The notes beneath the pieces were generated by a model that was not told where the DNA came from, did not search any database, and saw only the letters and a program-made list of their open reading frames with translations. A stretch of 64,000 nucleotides of DNA, taken from NCBI RefSeq assembly GCF_007570835.1, contig NZ_SUNC01000002.1, forward strand, positions 434,001-498,000, given 5' to 3'. Positions 61,462 through 64,000 of this stretch are shown here, piece after piece (position 1 is the stretch's first letter; each line of letters starts with the position of its first letter). The position numbers were made by a program, and so were the translations under genes. This DNA comes from Croceicoccus sediminis (GTDB taxonomy: Bacteria; Pseudomonadota; Alphaproteobacteria; Sphingomonadales; Sphingomonadaceae).

Positions 61462-62087
61462 ACTCCGTTCTGCGCCTTTTGGCCAGCCTGGCTCTTCTTC
61501 TCTCGGCAACGGTTGCGTTCGCGCACGGCGACGAGAAGCATGGGGAGGAGGGCACGCGTCCTGCTGTAACCGCTGAGGTCCGTGCTCAGCCCGGTCACGA
61601 AATGGAAACGATGGGCAGCGCCGCAGTTCCCAACGAAACCACGCAAGGCCATGATGCCGAGCAGGTTGAGAGTGAAGGCATAACCGGAGCTCTCAAGAGC
61701 CTGCATCCGGCAACCGTCCACTTCCCGATAGCGCTCTTGCTGATGGCTGCGCTAATCGAGATGTTCGTAATGTCCCGCCGTACTTCAGAACGCGAAGCGG
61801 CCATGAAGATCATGATCTACGGCGGCGCTGCGGGATCTGTCGTGGCAGCGCTGTTCGGGTGGATACATACCGGACTGTGGTTCGGCGGCGATACCGTCAT
61901 GCAACTTCACCGCTGGAACGGGATGCTGATCGCCGCCCTTGGCCTGGTGGCAGCCTGGATCGCTTACCGAAATCCGCAATCGCGCCTTGCTCTTCGCCTG
62001 ACGCTTTTCCCGCTTGCGGCCCTACTGATCGCTCAGGGCTACATGGGCGGCGAACTCGCTCATGGTCTCAATCACCTCAAACTCTGA
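61458..62087 (+). CDS. DUF2231-like membrane protein with His-rich signal region
   Basis: A 209-residue protein with a signal-like N-terminus (LLASLALLLSATVAFAHG), a short His/Glu-rich segment (HGDEKHGEEG, then GHDAEQVESEG) and four hydrophobic helices with the DUF2231 marker LHPATVHFPIALLLMAALIE. The HGD/HE residues could bind metal. Its GTG overlaps the csoR stop by four bases, so it is in the copper operon. No transport activity is claimed. Confidence 0.82.
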   Translation: MNSVLRLLASLALLLSATVAFAHGDEKHGEEGTRPAVTAEVRAQPGHEMETMGSAAVPNETTQGHDAEQVESEGITGALKSLHPATVHFPIALLLMAALIEMFVMSRRTSEREAAMKIMIYGGAAGSVVAALFGWIHTGLWFGGDTVMQLHRWNGMLIAALGLVAAWIAYRNPQSRLALRLTLFPLAALLIAQGYMGGELAHGLNHLKL

Positions 62088-62098
62088 AGGAGCCTGCC

Positions 62099-62482
62099 AT
62101 GCGTTTCAATTCTTTCGCCTGCGCCGGAAAGTCGTTGCTTGCGCCAGCGCTCCTGCTCCCGCTGTATGCATGCAGTGATGCCGCCGCGCCGGTGGAGGAG
62201 GAAACTCCGGCAGCCGAGGTGGCTGTCGCTACCCCCGCTCCGGTTGCTTCCGAGGCGGTCACCGAGCCAGTCTCCGAGCCGCGATCTGATGCGCCAGTCG
62301 CCGCGTCGAGTCCGCAGCCTGCAACCACCAGTGCGCCCGTGCCTTCCGCTCGAAAGGTCGCGCCGGCACCCGTCGCAACCCCCACGCCGACGGCAGCCGC
62401 AACGCCCGCCGCTGATCCGCATGCGGGCCACGACATGACCACCATGTCCGACGAAGACATGAAAGCAATGGGACACAACTGA
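62099..62482 (+). CDS. small lipoprotein with C-terminal His/Met tail
   Basis: A 127-residue protein with a lipobox (LLLPLYACSD) after a short signal, a 75-residue alanine/proline/valine-rich linker and a C-terminal tail DPHAGHDMTTMSDEDMKAMG with His and Met positions suited to copper. It has no recognised domain. Its stop shares one base with the next start. Likely an envelope copper-handling protein, by context. Confidence 0.72.
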   Translation: MRFNSFACAGKSLLAPALLLPLYACSDAAAPVEEETPAAEVAVATPAPVASEAVTEPVSEPRSDAPVAASSPQPATTSAPVPSARKVAPAPVATPTPTAAATPAADPHAGHDMTTMSDEDMKAMGHN

Positions 62483-62946
62483 TGAGCCAACGCAGAAATC
62501 CGACCCGTCGCCCGCTTCTCCCCATACTTGGCACGATGTTGCTCGCAGCCTGTACGGGCGCGGCGCAGGCAGCCAGCTTCACCATGTATCGCGATCCCAG
62601 CTGCGGATGCTGCGAAGCCTGGGCCGCGCACATGCGGCAGGGCGACCGGCACGAAGTCGCCACGGTCGATCACCCCGACATGGCGTCGGTAAAGACGCAG
62701 AACGGCGTCCCTGATGACCTTCGTTCGTGTCACACCCTGATCGCGGATCGCTACGTCATCGAGGGCCACGTACCCGCCGCCGAAGTCGAACGCCTGCTCG
62801 CGGAAAGGCCCGACTGGGTCGAAGGGCTCGCGGTCGCCGGTATGCCGCTCGGATCGCCCGGCATGGAAGCGGGGGGCAAAGTCCAACCGTACCAGGTCAT
62901 AGCGTTCGGCAACGGCCGCCGCGAGGTTTTCGCATCCTATCCCTGA
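62482..62946 (+). CDS. DUF411 family metal-binding protein
   Basis: A 154-residue exported protein (signal LLPILGTMLLAACTGAAQA). The DUF411 marker YRDPSCGCCEAWAAHMRQ, with the CxCC cysteines, is followed by RSCHTLIADRYVIEGHVPA and IAVAGMPLGSPGME-like GLAVAGMPLGSPGME. DUF411 proteins are often next to copper or silver resistance genes and are thought to bind the metal. TGATG overlap with the preceding gene. Confidence 0.9.
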   Translation: MSQRRNPTRRPLLPILGTMLLAACTGAAQAASFTMYRDPSCGCCEAWAAHMRQGDRHEVATVDHPDMASVKTQNGVPDDLRSCHTLIADRYVIEGHVPAAEVERLLAERPDWVEGLAVAGMPLGSPGMEAGGKVQPYQVIAFGNGRREVFASYP

Positions 62947-62985
62947 TTTCAGTCATACGCACCTGCGAAGCAGAGGAGGCAATCC

Positions 62986-64000
62986 ATGAGCTGTTGCGAC
63001 ACCCACCACGCAAATCACGCGCAAGGTGAAGCTACCGCCGTCGACCCCGTCTGCGGCATGAGCGTGACGATCGAAAGCGCGGCTCATGTCGCCGAGCACG
63101 ATGGCGCGACCCATTACTTCTGTTCGGCACGATGCAAGGACAAGTTCGTCAGCGATCCGGAGCACTATCTGTCGGGCGCGCATCCCAAGCAGGTCGAAGA
63201 CGTTCCCGAAGGGACGATCTACACCTGTCCCATGCATCCCGAGATCCGGCAGGTAGGACCGGGAAGCTGCCCCATCTGCGGAATGGCTCTGGAGCCCGAG
63301 ACGGTCAGCCTCGAGGATGGCCCCGATCCCGAACTCGTCGACATGACCCGCCGCTTCTGGGTCAGCGCGCTCTTTACCCTGCCGTTGTTCGTCTACGCGA
63401 TGAGCGACATGGTGCCCGGGATCAGCTTCGACCGGCTGATCGAACCGGCACGTGCGCAATGGGCGCAGCTGGCCCTCGCTACACCGGTCGTACTTTGGGG
63501 CGGCTGGCCTTTCTTCGAGCGCGCATGGCAGTCGCTCAGGACCCGCAACCTCAACATGTTTACGCTGATCGGCTTCGGCGTTGCGATCGCATTCCTGTTT
63601 AGCCTCGTCGCGACTCTCCTTCCCGATATATTCCCGCCCGCCTTCCGCGATCACTCGGGTCGGGTTGGGGTATATTACGAAGCAGCGGCGGTCATCACCA
63701 CGCTCGTCCTACTTGGCCAGGTGCTCGAACTCAGGGCGCGGGGCTCAACCTCGAGCGCGCTGCGTGCACTGCTCGAACTTGCGCCGCCGACCGCGCTCAA
63801 GGTCTTCGGCAGCGGCGACGAGCGCGAAGTGTCGCTCGACCAATTGGCAAGCGGTGATCTGCTCCGCGTCCGCCCGGGTGACAAGGTGCCGGTCGATGGC
63901 GAAGTGACCGAGGGCGCGAGTGCCATTGACGAGTCCATGATCAGCGGCGAGCCGCTGCCTGTTTCCAAAAAGGCCGGCGACCAGGTGATCGGCGGAACGG
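62986..64000 (+). CDS. copper-translocating P-type ATPase with YHS and HMBD domains, N-terminal part
   Basis: The ATG at 62986 follows GAGGAGG by six bases, and the frame runs open to the window end (338 codons). The N-terminus has [13 protein letters not shown] (His/Cys), a YHS domain ([27 protein letters not shown]) and a heavy-metal-binding domain ([19 protein letters not shown]), not a classical HMA domain. Membrane helices follow ([33 protein letters not shown]), then the A-domain with SGEP ([17 protein letters not shown]). The CPC and DKTG motifs are beyond the end. Family relatives export Cu(I). Confidence 0.93.
   Translation, partial: MSCCDTHHANHAQGEATAVDPVCGMSVTIESAAHVAEHDGATHYFCSARCKDKFVSDPEHYLSGAHPKQVEDVPEGTIYTCPMHPEIRQVGPGSCPICGMALEPETVSLEDGPDPELVDMTRRFWVSALFTLPLFVYAMSDMVPGISFDRLIEPARAQWAQLALATPVVLWGGWPFFERAWQSLRTRNLNMFTLIGFGVAIAFLFSLVATLLPDIFPPAFRDHSGRVGVYYEAAAVITTLVLLGQVLELRARGSTSSALRALLELAPPTALKVFGSGDEREVSLDQLASGDLLRVRPGDKVPVDGEVTEGASAIDESMISGEPLPVSKKAGDQVIGGT

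Larger units (their letters stand above)
43918..64000. mobile_element. genomic island (integrative element) at tRNA-Leu with metal-resistance cargo, right end outside window
   Basis: The element starts at tRNA-Leu(CAG), with a P4-type integrase, an AlpA-type regulator, an exported transglycosylase and a membrane-anchored nuclease in the first 4 kb, then a contiguous block of metal-resistance genes. Three LexA-box-like sequences lie in its control regions. No relaxase, coupling protein or complete conjugation set is visible, so the element may be mobilisable, degraded or continued past the window end. Confidence 0.7.

Noticed and set aside
43918-64000. Second copy of the tRNA-Leu 3' end marking the right island boundary
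   Set aside because: None was noticed by reading the window; the boundary is probably further right.

Overview
The window reads as a GC-rich alphaproteobacterial chromosome, most likely Sphingomonadales (Erythrobacteraceae or Sphingomonadaceae type). The grounds are a clear CtrA master regulator with GANTC sites upstream, the metX-metW / hisC-tyrC block, a DUF6961 protein and a sphingomonad-style tRNA-Leu island. Placement below order is not possible from the sequence alone.

Bases 1-43,900 are mostly core chromosome. In order: the end of an M61 peptidase, ppa, a BON-MscS channel and pmbA; lptB-rpoN and a methyltransferase; then a four-gene minus-strand operon (14023 to 7750). That operon encodes a FAD/NAD oxidoreductase fused to two cyclic-nucleotide-binding domains and a four-cluster ferredoxin, a di-heme b-type membrane protein, an FHA-domain decaheme cytochrome c and a cyclic-nucleotide-type phosphodiesterase. 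It looks like a signal-gated transmembrane electron-transfer chain and is the most interesting chromosomal locus here. A CcmI-like TPR gene diverges from it. Next come ctrA, a YoaK-type membrane protein, trmB, two DUF465 genes, ptsP, a RodZ-like gene, cpoB-tilS-ftsH, lipoproteins, a DUF3667 protein, rpoZ, a phospholipase D, a DUF1996 lipoprotein, two acetyltransferases, a CNNM/CorC protein, dnaB, metX-metW, hisC-tyrC, plsC, a YdcF protein, ftsE-ftsX and a zinc-ribbon protein.

At 43546-43917 lie two tRNA-Leu genes (GAG, then CAG). The CAG gene appears to be the insertion site of a genomic island that begins with a P4-type tyrosine integrase at 44083 and runs past the window end. The island front (44083-48172) holds the integrase, an exported transglycosylase with a membrane-anchored nuclease and a DUF6961 protein, and a coupled regulator operon with AlpA. 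Three matches to the alphaproteobacterial LexA box (GTTC-N7-GTTC) sit before these three transcription units, suggesting SOS-triggered excision or transfer.

From 48160 to 64000 the island carries metal-resistance cargo. One set handles divalent metals: a P1B-4 ATPase, CzcCBA, a CzcI-like protein, DUF3703, a short CDF exporter and a divergent CadR-type MerR regulator with its operator. The other handles copper: CopA/CopB, divergent from CsoR with two operator-like repeats, then a coupled run of DUF2231 protein, lipoprotein, DUF411 protein and a YHS/HMBD copper ATPase cut by the window end.

No rRNA, CRISPR array or insertion sequence was recognised. The only stretch over 300 bases without a gene is 46825-47170, the divergent control region of the island.
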